From positions 13,916 through 77,915 of the forward strand of contig UQUR01000009.1 of assembly GCA_900544345.1 (NCBI GenBank): a stretch of DNA of 64,000 nucleotides, in the 5' to 3' direction. Shown here one piece after another: positions 35,660 to 43,541 of the stretch (position 1 is its first letter; every line of letters starts with the position of its first letter). Source of the stretch: an uncultured Sutterella sp. (lineage in GTDB: Bacteria > Pseudomonadota > Gammaproteobacteria > Burkholderiales > Burkholderiaceae_F). The notes under the pieces were generated by a model. That model was given only the letters and a program-made list of their open reading frames with translations, was not told the DNA's origin and searched no databases. The position numbers and the translations under genes are program-made.

Positions 35660-36060
35660 TAGGCACCCCCATTTCCAAACCCTCCATCCTCACTCGCAGT
35701 CTTTCTTGAGTGACAAGACTTGCAGAGGCTCTGGAGGTTTGTTTCGTCATAGAGAAGATCAATATCGCCTTTGTGTGGTCGTATGTGGTCTACATCAGTA
35801 GCTAGCACTACCCTACCCTCCTTTAAACATTCCTCACAGTGAGGGTGCTGTGCAATGTACCGATCACGCAGTTTTTTCCATCGGTAGCCATAACCACGAG
35901 CTGATGAGGTTCCCTTATAGCGAAGCCTGCGGCTTTCACGATCCTGTGCAAACTTTGCCTCACGTGCCTGTCCACGCTGCGTGTGAACTGCACAATACTT
36001 TTCTGTGACAGGCACGGGCATACGACAACCGGGATAAGCACATAATTTCAACAGTGCCAT
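35659..36060 (-). CDS. HNH endonuclease, packaging-associated
   Basis: 133 residues from ATG 36060 (GAGG upstream). Zinc-ligand pairs CAYPGC and YCAVH stand near the N-terminus. The HNH motif is CEECLKEG....DVDHIRPHKGD....NLQSLCKSCHSRKT. HNH nucleases next to terminase genes assist cos-type packaging in many HK97-like phages. Confidence 0.92.
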   Translation of the reverse strand: MALLKLCAYPGCRMPVPVTEKYCAVHTQRGQAREAKFAQDRESRRLRYKGTSSARGYGYRWKKLRDRYIAQHPHCEECLKEGRVVLATDVDHIRPHKGDIDLLYDETNLQSLCKSCHSRKTASEDGGFGNGGA

Positions 36061-36162
36061 CGACTGCCTCAAATAAAAAACGGGGCTCATAGCCCCAAAA
36101 CATTAGAGTTGAAAAAGACTTCAAAACGACCCTAACGTAGCGAAATGCTTAGTCAATAAAAA

Positions 36163-36178
36163 ACCCGCCGAAGCGGGT
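36163..36178 (-). terminator. Terminator with UUCG tetraloop
   Basis: On the minus strand ACCCGC-TTCG-GCGGGT followed by TTTTT, just after the stop of the membrane gene at 36205. It separates the two-gene accessory unit from the late packaging genes. Confidence 0.85.
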
Positions 36179-36204
36179 CGAATTTTGGCTCCAAAACTTG
36201 TCTC

Positions 36205-36726
36205 CTAGAGACCACTCAGTCTTTTTTTAAAAGCTTGTTTTTTCTTGTCAAGCTCTTGTTCTACTAAACGATCATCACAAAATTTGATTAAATTCCGGAC
36301 TGAATAGCAAACGTACAAACCATAAAATAGAACAGAAATTACTCCACCAAATAAAACACCGAGAACCACAAACCGATATTTTTCTCCAATCAACAATAAC
36401 GCAAAAGCAAACACCACTTGAATGAGAATAACTAATAATGCCAACTGAATGGTTCTATCGTATCTCTTATCAATTTGCTTTATGAGCTTTTCTTGCTGTA
36501 AGCCTGTCAGGTACTTCATAACACTTGAAAAAGCCCCATTTAGTTCCTTTAATCCGAATAAACATATCGTTATAGGTAAAACAGCAAAAGCAATAAAACC
36601 ATATGTTATCGGACTAAGCTTAGAGTTGGGGTCTAAGGGTAACAAATAACCCAAAACTCCCCCAGCCACTACGGTGATAATGATTAGCACCACAGTAAAG
36701 AAGGTACTAGAAAACACTCTAATCAT
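36205..36726 (-). CDS. Four-span membrane protein of an accessory two-gene unit
   Basis: 173 residues from ATG 36726, overlapping the stop of the previous gene. It has about four membrane segments (two near the N-terminus, two around residues 95-150) and a charged helical C-terminal tail (DKKKQAFKKRLSGL). I recognise no family. Being coupled to a soluble 323-residue protein and insulated by its own terminator, it fits a membrane-effector plus sensor arrangement seen in some anti-phage systems. This is inference. Confidence 0.75.
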   Translation of the reverse strand: MIRVFSSTFFTVVLIIITVVAGGVLGYLLPLDPNSKLSPITYGFIAFAVLPITICLFGLKELNGAFSSVMKYLTGLQQEKLIKQIDKRYDRTIQLALLVILIQVVFAFALLLIGEKYRFVVLGVLFGGVISVLFYGLYVCYSVRNLIKFCDDRLVEQELDKKKQAFKKRLSGL

Positions 36727-37690
36727 CGTCCAAAATTCCTTGATCATCACATAGCGATGCGAGCCAGTTTTGCATTGCATGTGAGATGTCGCTCATTATA
36801 AGCAAACCGTCACTAGAGCGACCTATTGACTCTTTAGTATGAATATTCAAATTACCTTTTTTCAATTGGCCCGCTCCATCCAAAGTGATTGTCACATCGT
36901 CATCATCAACATTTCTTAGATTCATAGCAATACCATTGAGGATTTTTTGCCCATCTTCGTCTGTTTTCCTGCTGTATGTTATGATAAATTTTGCTCTAAT
37001 ATTTGAACTTTGAGCAATAGAATCTAACTTAAAATCACCAAAGTTTTCGACAAGCGTTTTCAACATTTGAGACGTAACATTCTTGACTTCTGTTCTTTCC
37101 TCGAATTTAGACGATTTAACATATGTAACAGTATCACCAATTTCAATGCTTTTAACATTATGATTGTCGAATAGTTTCTTGATATTCCTGTTAGCTTCCT
37201 GCGTCAAAGAAATCATAGCCTCAGGGGGAAGAATCTTTGCCTTATTGACAAAGAACCAACGTAAATAAGACTCTATCGCGTTAAACCTCAAAGCTGCGGA
37301 AGGTATTACAACAACATGATTATCAATGACTCCAAAATACAACATGGAGTTAATAAAATCTCGTTTGGCTGCCTTGTACTCCTCTGATAAGATGACTTCG
37401 GATGGTTTAACACCCGCTAGCTGGTATTCTCTGGCTCCTACTTCATAAATTACGACTGGTTGACTAGCATCTTGTTCAATTAAAACCATCTGAGCAAGAA
37501 TAAACCCTTTGTGAACATCTTGAAATTTATTAATTAAACGAACTTCTGAACTGTCATCATCAATAGGTTCTTGGCGGTCCATCGCAGTTGGAAAAACTGA
37601 TAATGCCTCTCGTAAAAGCTCTTCAAGTGTTTTGTCAGTTTTGGTAATGACTGCTTTTCGATAATAAAGCGTCTTTTTCACATTGTCCAT
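36719..37690 (-). CDS. Uncharacterised 323-aa protein, partner of the membrane protein
   Basis: A soluble, acidic protein I do not recognise. It has no signal peptide, membrane segment or clear enzymatic motif. Segments such as QPVVIYEVGAREYQLAG and IVDNHVVVIPSAALRFN-like GVIDNHVVVIPSAALRF look like beta-rich domains. The C-terminal third has IRAKFIITYSRKTDEDGQ. It lies between the late regulator and packaging genes with its own promoter-like region, so it is a likely accessory (moron) gene. Confidence 0.75.
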   Translation of the reverse strand: MDNVKKTLYYRKAVITKTDKTLEELLREALSVFPTAMDRQEPIDDDSSEVRLINKFQDVHKGFILAQMVLIEQDASQPVVIYEVGAREYQLAGVKPSEVILSEEYKAAKRDFINSMLYFGVIDNHVVVIPSAALRFNAIESYLRWFFVNKAKILPPEAMISLTQEANRNIKKLFDNHNVKSIEIGDTVTYVKSSKFEERTEVKNVTSQMLKTLVENFGDFKLDSIAQSSNIRAKFIITYSRKTDEDGQKILNGIAMNLRNVDDDDVTITLDGAGQLKKGNLNIHTKESIGRSSDGLLIMSDISHAMQNWLASLCDDQGILDDD

Positions 37691-37703
37691 ATCTCAACCT
37701 CAA

Positions 37704-37734
37704 TTTATAGATATTAGTTTTTTTAATCATACAA
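37704..37734 (-). promoter_or_regulatory. Putative promoter of the accessory two-gene unit
   Basis: -10 TATAAA (37704-37709) and -35-like TTGTAT (37729-37734) with 19 bases between, in a very AT-rich stretch just before the ATG at 37690. Confidence 0.45.
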
Positions 37735-38048
37735 TATTTGTGAATTTAAGTATGAAAACCCAATCTGGCATGGCATTCGGAGGGCTGATCAACTATTGAG
37801 GTTACATGACAGTGTATATTCGGGATACTTCTGGTGAAACGTGGATTACCATCGAGACGGTGCATGCACCAAGAAAGGTAAGTAGAACTCACAATCTCAC
37901 CGACTCTTCCAGCTCCAAGGGCATCCCATCTGATGAGCCGGTGAAAGAGAGTATAAAAAGCCCCCCAGATCTCTCCGGAGGGCCATGGCATCTACACTAC
38001 TTCATGTGTCACCGGGCTATCACTCACCCAACTTCTCACGAAGTGTAG
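37735..38048. other. Non-coding stretch after the late regulator gene, with a terminator
   Basis: Two overlapping frames of about 80 codons exist on opposite strands, but neither looks like a protein and neither has a good ribosome binding site. An intrinsic terminator for minus-strand transcripts lies at 37955-37983 (GCCCTCC / GGGGGGC, then TTTTT). A perfect 12-bp palindrome GGTGCATGCACC is at 37859-37870. By analogy with lambda Q, the late promoter and its early terminator would be expected here; I could not pick out the promoter. Confidence 0.5.
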
Positions 38049-38429
38049 TCATTGTGACATGCTTTCGTAACATTCCACCAATTCTTGTTTTGTTATAAGT
38101 GCGTCATAGATGAATTTATCAGCTAATTCCAACTTACGATGCAATGTCATGCGGGACATATGAAGAATCCTTGCATTGTCTTCCATTGTTCGTCCTTCCG
38201 GATCAAGATAAACGGTAGCCACCACACGGCGCAAATCGACCGGTAAAGATGCTACTGCACAGTCTGTCTGGAGAGCTTCTGACTCGTTGAAATCGATCAG
38301 ACCACCGATACGAGGACTGCGATCCACTCGAACATGCAAAGAAGGACTTTTAATGCCGCAAGACATGCTGCTGAAATACCACTCTTGCCACTTTACCAAA
38401 CGATCAACAATTTCAGGGATTCGAGCCAT
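38049..38429 (-). CDS. Putative late-gene regulator (antiterminator Q/sigma-region-4-like)
   Basis: 126 residues from ATG 38429. The C-terminal half has a helix-turn-helix-like pattern: LPVDLRRVVATVYLDPEGRTMEDNARILHMSRMTLHRKLELADKF read in pieces, where NARILHMSRMTLHRKLE is the HTH. This pattern occurs in phage antiterminators of the Q/ArpU kind. It is the last early gene before the late operon and is followed by a terminator at 37955-37983. Both fit a Q-like role. Confidence 0.65.
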   Translation of the reverse strand: MARIPEIVDRLVKWQEWYFSSMSCGIKSPSLHVRVDRSPRIGGLIDFNESEALQTDCAVASLPVDLRRVVATVYLDPEGRTMEDNARILHMSRMTLHRKLELADKFIYDALITKQELVECYESMSQ

Positions 38430-38748
38430 GATTAACATCCTGTGCAAGGTTATTAAATACTGTGCAAAGTTTGTTCTCTGTTTGTGCACAGTTTATTATT
38501 AATTAATCCGTTGTTTTTAAAAGAAAAAATAATATTGTGCAAGGCGTGCATGATTTTGCATTCATACATACGCATGTACGTGCGCATGCGAGCGCACGCA
38601 CACACGTACGCGCACACATATACGCGCGTAATACCTTGCACACCCAGCACAACCCAATAATTGCAGGCTTTTTGAGCCGAAAAACCCAGCACAAACCCTA
38701 CACAAGCGTTGCACAAACACTGCACAAAAATAACAAAATTAAGCATAG
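38430..38748. other. Candidate phage replication origin: iteron-like repeats, AT-rich blocks, alternating purine-pyrimidine tract
   Basis: No gene. TGTGCA-type repeats point one way on the left (TGTGCAA at 38441, 38461, 38536; TGTGCACA at 38483) and the other way on the right (TTGCACA at 38636 and 38709, CTGCACA at 38720, weaker copies near 38648, 38690 and 38699). Between them are AT-rich runs (38490-38535) and about 75 bases of nearly strict alternating purine-pyrimidine sequence (about 38560-38632). The region adjoins the primase-helicase gene. Confidence 0.5.
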
Positions 38749-41262
38749 TTAGAGCACCTCACCTGGTTTTCCGTCACGTTCAGCCTTGGCTAATTCAAGT
38801 TGAAAACGGCGAACTGACTCCCCAATCTCATCATCACTGCAAAGGACAATATCCGGATCTGGATCATCCGGATTAGAGGGGAAATACACGGTCATCTGAC
38901 GAACTTTCCCATCAATGCCCGGATGTCCCGGATTGGCACTGGTTAAATCTGCATCACGACTGAAAACAATAACGCGCTTGCGCGCCGAAGGCATAACACG
39001 GCCTAAACGAGTCAAAAATGCTGTCTGTGTTTGAATGAAACGCTCCCCACTAGCCCTTGCCCATAGCAAGAACGCTCGGAACAAATCAACACCAGACACG
39101 GGCCCAACATGGTAACCAAGATCCCCGGATAACCACTCATCAATAAACCGTGCATCAGCCGTTTTACCCAAAGACTTCAACGCTTTGTGAGCCGCTGTAT
39201 CAATCGGCAGAGTCCATGGCTTGAAGTCATCCAAGGGATAGTCCAGCAAGTAGGCATAAAACGCTTCTACGCCCCCATTTTCGATTTCCTCAGCCAGTTT
39301 TGCGTAGTACTCAGGCAGTTGCGAAAAGTCGGTGTAAATGACCATGTATCGCCGGTCCCGCTCATCAAGAAGCAATGGCTGCAACTCGTTTGAGAGGAAG
39401 ACAAAGTTGGTCAAATTGGGCTCCTCACGCCAAGGCAAGCCCTTGCCTTGAATCTGATGCGTGTGCCCGGTCACCATGGTCTTGAGTTGATTTTTAAGCA
39501 TGCGCCGATCAGCCGATGCAATCACTTCGTCACCAATGCAAAAAAGCTTTCCAGAGAGCCAATCATTGAACTGACTCTGCAGCTGTGTTTGCGTAATCGT
39601 TCGTGCTGATCGAGGCCCGTATATCCGGGCAACGACATCGAAGACAATGTTTTTACCCGATCCTTCCTGAATGCCGTGAAAAACAAGGCTCGTGAACATT
39701 TTTGCACCCTTGTGCTGAAGAGGATATGCGAGCCACTTAGTGACCCAATCAGTCACCTGGCGATCCTGGCCACAAAGATTGAAAAGATGCTCAACAATGA
39801 GCTTACAAGAGCGTCTTGGATCAGGCTCCACTGGCCATCCTTTGAAAATATTCACGCACCCTTCAGGTACGTTACCGTCCGGGCACAGCACTAAGTTCTC
39901 CTTCGGAATCATCTTGCGTCCGGATGATTCGAGCCACCAATCAACAGCCTTGCGCCCCCAAGCAAGCCGTAAAGCAGCAATGTCGATCAACTCTCCAATT
40001 TGATCATCCCAAACAGTCGTGGTACCGTAAATAAGCGTATAGCGCTCAATCATTGAGGACCAAGCGTCAAGAAACCCTGAACTCTCACCTAGTGACTTCT
40101 GCCCCAAAGGCTTCAAATTCGTAGCATTCAGAAGTTGCTTAGCCGCATCGATCCCCGACTCCGCTACCAAGTCATTGAAGTCAGTACCGAATGAGCCTTT
40201 TTTAAACTTCGGGAAAACCACACAGCATTTGTGGTTTCTGGCGGCTATCGTAGCCTTCGTACGACCTGCGTTGACAATATTGATGCTTTGATTAACCTTC
40301 CGACCGTCACGTTCGTACTTGATAGAGCCGAAAACGCCGGTAGCACCATCACGCTTGGCCGTGTAGACCTCAACTTCAACTTTGCCAACAATTGAAGAGT
40401 CAAAGAATTGAATGTTGCCTTTGGTACCGGACCCGATTTCCGGATCTACATCAAAGTGGCTCCAAAAGAAGTTCCGAGCACGATTCATGATGTGCCTGTC
40501 ATCATCACCGGCAATGACAATCTTTGCCTCCGGCAACATGACTCGCACGCGCTGAACGACAGGATCAAGATTGCCGGCATTAAACGCCACGATAACAGGA
40601 GCGTCCGTTGCCTCACGCACAGAACACCCTGTAGCGTAACCCTCCACAACGTAGACAAGCTTTGTATCACCGTTGATTTTGCCCAGAGGACAATAGGCAC
40701 CGACTGTGTCACTGCCGGTTAAGAATCGTTTATCGACACCGTCTTCATTTTTCTGCTCAGAGATCAGTTGCAAGCCGACAAGCTGCTTGTCTTTATACAT
40801 CGGAATGACAAGCTGCTTGTTCAAAAAACGCGCTGCATAGGGCTTGATATGCTTGCGATCAATGTATGCGTGGGGCTGAACAATCTCACCGGCAGCAGAC
40901 CAAAGACTGGCCGCCTTCTTAGCAGCACGATTGGCCAATTCCTCACGATCCTTCTGATACTGCTCACGAAGCGACTTCGCTCTTTCAGCAATTTCTCGCT
41001 TCTCCTCTGCACTCCAATTGTCAGCAGAAGGCTTGATCAGGTAGGTCTCATTGCGAATGCCGAAAGAACCGCTGTAGTAGACATTACCTTTTAAGGTGCG
41101 ATTTTCATATATACGGTACCAAGCAGACTTTTTCTTTGATTTTTGATGCAGCGGACGAAAGCGCTCAAAAGAGGCCCCAGTCACGCGCAATTCATAGCCA
41201 TCCGGCACAAAGATGCCGACCGCGGCCATTTGATCCACAATATCACGCAGTGTAGATGCCAT
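38749..41262 (-). CDS. Primase-helicase (Toprim domain plus DUF5906-type helicase)
   Basis: 837 residues. A Toprim-type primase half contains VYVVEGYATGCSVREATDAP and KIVIAGDDDRH. A superfamily 3-type helicase half has Walker A in GIQEGSGKNIVFDVVA and an acidic Walker B in FCIGDEVIAS. A C-terminal region probably binds DNA or the host helicase. It is the only replication protein seen, so the phage likely starts replication with this enzyme and recruits host polymerase. It overlaps nothing and ends next to the candidate origin. Confidence 0.92.
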   Translation of the reverse strand: MASTLRDIVDQMAAVGIFVPDGYELRVTGASFERFRPLHQKSKKKSAWYRIYENRTLKGNVYYSGSFGIRNETYLIKPSADNWSAEEKREIAERAKSLREQYQKDREELANRAAKKAASLWSAAGEIVQPHAYIDRKHIKPYAARFLNKQLVIPMYKDKQLVGLQLISEQKNEDGVDKRFLTGSDTVGAYCPLGKINGDTKLVYVVEGYATGCSVREATDAPVIVAFNAGNLDPVVQRVRVMLPEAKIVIAGDDDRHIMNRARNFFWSHFDVDPEIGSGTKGNIQFFDSSIVGKVEVEVYTAKRDGATGVFGSIKYERDGRKVNQSINIVNAGRTKATIAARNHKCCVVFPKFKKGSFGTDFNDLVAESGIDAAKQLLNATNLKPLGQKSLGESSGFLDAWSSMIERYTLIYGTTTVWDDQIGELIDIAALRLAWGRKAVDWWLESSGRKMIPKENLVLCPDGNVPEGCVNIFKGWPVEPDPRRSCKLIVEHLFNLCGQDRQVTDWVTKWLAYPLQHKGAKMFTSLVFHGIQEGSGKNIVFDVVARIYGPRSARTITQTQLQSQFNDWLSGKLFCIGDEVIASADRRMLKNQLKTMVTGHTHQIQGKGLPWREEPNLTNFVFLSNELQPLLLDERDRRYMVIYTDFSQLPEYYAKLAEEIENGGVEAFYAYLLDYPLDDFKPWTLPIDTAAHKALKSLGKTADARFIDEWLSGDLGYHVGPVSGVDLFRAFLLWARASGERFIQTQTAFLTRLGRVMPSARKRVIVFSRDADLTSANPGHPGIDGKVRQMTVYFPSNPDDPDPDIVLCSDDEIGESVRRFQLELAKAERDGKPGEVL

Positions 41263-41274
41263 AACTTACTCCGT

Positions 41275-41541
41275 TCAATGACGCGCTTGCGCCATCAAGT
41301 GGTCCAAGAAACAATAGTTTTGATTCGATTTTTCAATGAGCGAATAATTGCCCTTTGAGGACGGACGCCACAGCAATTGCCCGCGAGAAATCAGACCGTT
41401 GACAGCCTTGTAGGCAGAACTGGCCGAAATGCCCAAAGCATTGCGAACTTCAAGCACACGACAGCTACCACCACAGGCATCAACATACTCAAGCACAGCC
41501 TTACCCAAACGACCAGGACGCCCAACTGCTTTATGCTTCAT
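41275..41541 (-). CDS. Small winged-helix DNA-binding protein
   Basis: 88 residues from ATG 41541 (GGAGGG just upstream). VLEVRNALGISASSAYKAVNGLISRGQLLWR is a helix-turn-helix and wing when read in pieces. It overlaps the YmfL-like gene by 11 bases. Probably an early regulator or replication accessory. Confidence 0.75.
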   Translation of the reverse strand: MKHKAVGRPGRLGKAVLEYVDACGGSCRVLEVRNALGISASSAYKAVNGLISRGQLLWRPSSKGNYSLIEKSNQNYCFLDHLMAQARH

Positions 41542-42004
41542 CTTTACCCTCCATTTTTTTATCGTCATTAGTGCTGTAAATGGCAAAACTAATTGCCAAT
41601 AGACGCTCCACTTGCTTATGGATCACATAAGCCCGCTGCTTTAAAGCTTTCTTTTCATCTAAATTGATTTTTCCGTCGCGTATAGAGAGTTCGTACTCAC
41701 GTGATAACTCTCCTAACGACTGGACAAGTTGATTGAATTCCGTGAGGATCTCAGCGCGCTCCAACGTAGTCGGAGGGATGACCTCAAGGAACACGCCACC
41801 GGATTGCTGAGCAATTTCGTTTGCGAAAAGTTTGGTGCCAGACAAGTCCTGCATCATTAGCGCGTCATCAACATTGACGCATTGCCCTTTGCGCTCATAG
41901 ATCCGATTGCGTAAAGCATCGACCGTGTAACCCAATGCAGCGGCCATGGCTGCAGTGCCACCGGGAAACGCCTGGCACATCCGAACATACGTTGATCTAA
42001 GCAT
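41531..42004 (-). CDS. YmfL/CII-like phage regulatory protein
   Basis: 157 residues. The N-terminal CQAFPGGTAAMAAALGYTVD with ALRNRIYERKG is the YmfL/CII-type HTH pattern, followed by a helical C-terminus. It is the second gene of the left-going early operon after the Cro-like gene, the position of cII in lambda. It probably activates the lysogenic pathway. Confidence 0.8.
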   Translation of the reverse strand: MLRSTYVRMCQAFPGGTAAMAAALGYTVDALRNRIYERKGQCVNVDDALMMQDLSGTKLFANEIAQQSGGVFLEVIPPTTLERAEILTEFNQLVQSLGELSREYELSIRDGKINLDEKKALKQRAYVIHKQVERLLAISFAIYSTNDDKKMEGKDEA

Positions 42005-42266
42005 GACTGTTATCCATGTTCTTGAGTGGTTTTGCTACTACAAAAGCTGCAGTAGGCTTTAAATCAAGCAATTGAGCACGAGTGATGCGACCGCCGGTGG
42101 CGATTTCGATACAGGAGGCATAGTCGGTTTCTCCGGTCCACTCTGTTCGCGGCAATCGGCCTTTGGCTTGCCATTTGTAGATGGCCTGAGGGGTTACATT
42201 GCAGGCTTTAGCCAAAGCGCATAACCCTACAGTTTCAATTGCATGAGTAATGATGTCTTTTGTCAT
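41997..42266 (-). CDS. Cro-like repressor (YdaS family)
   Basis: 89 residues from ATG 42266. ALAKACNVTPQAIYKWQAKG with LPRTEW is the YdaS/Cro HTH. It is the first gene transcribed leftwards from the switch. The promoter's predicted start point falls within a base or two of the ATG, so the message may be leaderless. Confidence 0.85.
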   Translation of the reverse strand: MTKDIITHAIETVGLCALAKACNVTPQAIYKWQAKGRLPRTEWTGETDYASCIEIATGGRITRAQLLDLKPTAAFVVAKPLKNMDNSHA

Positions 42267-42273
42267 GCTTGAA

Positions 42274-42302
42274 ACATTAACCATTAGTTAATGTTTTGTC
42301 AA
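42274..42302 (-). promoter_or_regulatory. Left-going early promoter with operator O1
   Basis: On the minus strand -35 TTGACA (42297-42302), exactly 17 bases, -10 TAATGT (42274-42279). The operator at 42276-42292 (minus strand ATTAACTAATGGTTAAT) covers the spacer and the -10, so bound repressor would block RNA polymerase. Confidence 0.8.
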
Positions 42303-42309
42303 GACATTG

Positions 42310-42326
42310 GGAAACCTATGGTTCAC
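42310..42326 (+). promoter_or_regulatory. Weak operator O4 near the repressor promoter
   Basis: GGAAACCTATGGTTCAC matches 11 of 17 positions of the perfect operator, including the core AACCNATGGTT. It overlaps the possible -35 of the repressor promoter (-10 TATAAA at 42342-42347), a position suited to autoregulation. Confidence 0.45.
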
Positions 42327-42350
42327 AATAATTCTAGAAAATATAAACCT

Positions 42351-42707
42351 ATGAACTACATCAAACCACTACTTGGCCAAAGAATTATTGAAGCATGTGA
42401 GGATGCCAACATCCCTGCATGGGGAAGGAATCGCGCCATTGGCAAAGCATTATCAGTTTCACCTCCCGCTGTAAGCAAATGGTTAACCAATAAATCTTTG
42501 CCAACACTCGACAAACTCTACGAGTTATCGAATTTTCTGAACGTTAATGCAGAGTGGCTTGTCACCGGCAAAGGTGAAAAGCACAAAACGCTTATGTACA
42601 AAACCCCAGAGATACGAGAAACAATTGAAATAATGGAAACGCTTTCAAGTGCTCAGCAAAAAGCTATCCTTGAGGTCGCGCGAGCCTTCAAAGTAAACCC
42701 AAAGTAA
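42351..42707 (+). CDS. Phage repressor, CI-like, short form (HTH without peptidase)
   Basis: 118 residues from ATG 42351. The N-terminal HTH is NRAIGKALSVSPPAVSKWLTNKS with LPTLDKLYELSNFLNVNAEWLVTGKG. Only a short helical tail follows, with no LexA-type Ser/Lys peptidase domain. No ribosome binding site is visible, and TATAAA lies 4 bases before the ATG, so the message may be leaderless, as for lambda cI from PRM. Without a self-cleavage domain, SOS induction must work differently. In-frame upstream ATGs (42291, 42318) would lie in operator DNA. Confidence 0.85.
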   Translation: MNYIKPLLGQRIIEACEDANIPAWGRNRAIGKALSVSPPAVSKWLTNKSLPTLDKLYELSNFLNVNAEWLVTGKGEKHKTLMYKTPEIRETIEIMETLSSAQQKAILEVARAFKVNPK

Positions 42708-42741
42708 ACCCAAAATAAACCCAGGTAAACCAAAGTAAACC
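42690..42741 (+). repeat. Short tandem repeats at the end of the repressor gene
   Basis: Five adjacent units of 9-11 bases based on AAAGTAAACCC (42690, 42701, 42712, 42723, 42732). The repressor stop codon lies inside the second unit, so unit gain or loss could change the C-terminus. Confidence 0.6.
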
Positions 42742-42777
42742 TTTTTTGTTTCATTTTAGGATGAGTATTTAATACTC

Positions 42778-42794
42778 GTTAACTGATAGTTATT
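42778..42794 (+). promoter_or_regulatory. Operator O3
   Basis: GTTAACTGATAGTTATT matches 12 of 17 positions of the perfect operator at 42803 and lies 25 bases upstream of it, overlapping the -35 region of the right-going promoter. Confidence 0.55.
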
Positions 42795-42821
42795 GACACA
42801 CTATTAACCAATGGTTAATAT
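42793..42821 (+). promoter_or_regulatory. Right-going early promoter with perfect palindromic operator O2
   Basis: -35 TTGACA (42793-42798), 17 bases, -10 TAATAT (42816-42821). The operator ATTAACCAATGGTTAAT at 42803-42819 is a perfect palindrome with 8-base arms. It sits at the same place between -35 and -10 as O1 in the left-going promoter. Confidence 0.85.
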
Positions 42822-42845
42822 TCTCTCCAGGAACAGGAGAGAACC

Positions 42846-42995
42846 ATGTCACGCTCTGAATTTCTCATCAACATCCTCACTGCTACTGCCGGTGCGTTTC
42901 TAATTGCACTCGCAGTGTTCTACGCATACGAGTTCGTTGTTTATCTCTGGAACTTAGAAGACATGCTGCTCTCCATGGCCATGCAATCTCACTAA
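42846..42995 (+). CDS. Small membrane protein, first gene of right-going operon
   Basis: 49 residues with an excellent ribosome binding site (CAGGAGAG). One membrane helix (ILTATAGAFLIALAVFYAYEF) is followed by a short tail. Position resembles that of the first pL genes in lambdoid phages. Function unknown. Confidence 0.75.
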   Translation: MSRSEFLINILTATAGAFLIALAVFYAYEFVVYLWNLEDMLLSMAMQSH

Positions 42996-43013
42996 AGATC
43001 ACCGGAGAAGACT

Positions 43014-43325
43014 ATGAGTGAACAATTCAAAATTTCTGAAGAAATGTTAGATCGACTTTCAAACCTGAAAGCTCTCATCAACAAACACTACGGATACAAA
43101 GCTGAATATTTAGCCGTATTGAAATTCGCTCGGGATTACGTAACGCAAAATAGTATCCCTATCCGCGCAGAATCTGTCATCGAAGCTTATGAGCTTAAAA
43201 AAGCCATCTTTAAAATTCTTGCGCTCAAGCCGATAGATGTTGAGAGCAAAGAAGTAGGAGGCGACGCCCTACTCTATGCCCCCATTTTCTTATCAGAAAA
43301 GCGGTCTTCTAATGAAGGACATTAA
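43014..43325 (+). CDS. Hypothetical phage early protein (103 aa)
   Basis: Soluble, largely helical; GGAG before the ATG. The first 60 residues look like a coiled or helical bundle (EEMLDRLSNLKALINKHYGY). No recognised family. Confidence 0.7.
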   Translation: MSEQFKISEEMLDRLSNLKALINKHYGYKAEYLAVLKFARDYVTQNSIPIRAESVIEAYELKKAIFKILALKPIDVESKEVGGDALLYAPIFLSEKRSSNEGH

Positions 43326-43364
43326 AGCCTATCTGTGCTTTCCGTAATCCTCAAGGAAATTCAA

Positions 43365-43541
43365 ATGATCATCGACAAAAAACTTAGAAAGAAGCTCTGG
43401 AAGATGGCCTTGAAAATTGCTAGTCACTCGGACCGTGCCAACTATGCCGTGGACGACTTGATAGTCGCCCACGAAAAAATTTTTGGTTTCAGACCTACTT
43501 CTGAGAAGACTCTGAAGTTAAAGCGCCGTAAAGGGCTTTGA
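43365..43541 (+). CDS. Hypothetical small basic protein (58 aa)
   Basis: Begins MIIDKKLRKKLWKMALKIAS with AAGGAA before ATG 43365. Rich in Lys/Arg and probably helical. The last 47 bases overlap a minus-strand small gene. Confidence 0.6.
   Translation: MIIDKKLRKKLWKMALKIASHSDRANYAVDDLIVAHEKIFGFRPTSEKTLKLKRRKGL

Noticed and set aside
37928..37950. CTGATGAG ... GAAA core resembling a hammerhead ribozyme
   Set aside because: Stem II would have no loop, and I could not form stem I or a proper cleavage triplet with the flanking bases.
37746..38048. Two overlapping frames of about 80 codons on opposite strands
   Set aside because: No ribosome binding site or protein-like pattern; the region holds a terminator and a palindrome and is better explained as control DNA.
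38441..38726. CRISPR array (repeats of TGTGCAA/TTGCACA)
   Set aside because: The repeats are only 7-8 bases, change orientation and have irregular spacing; no cas genes are present.
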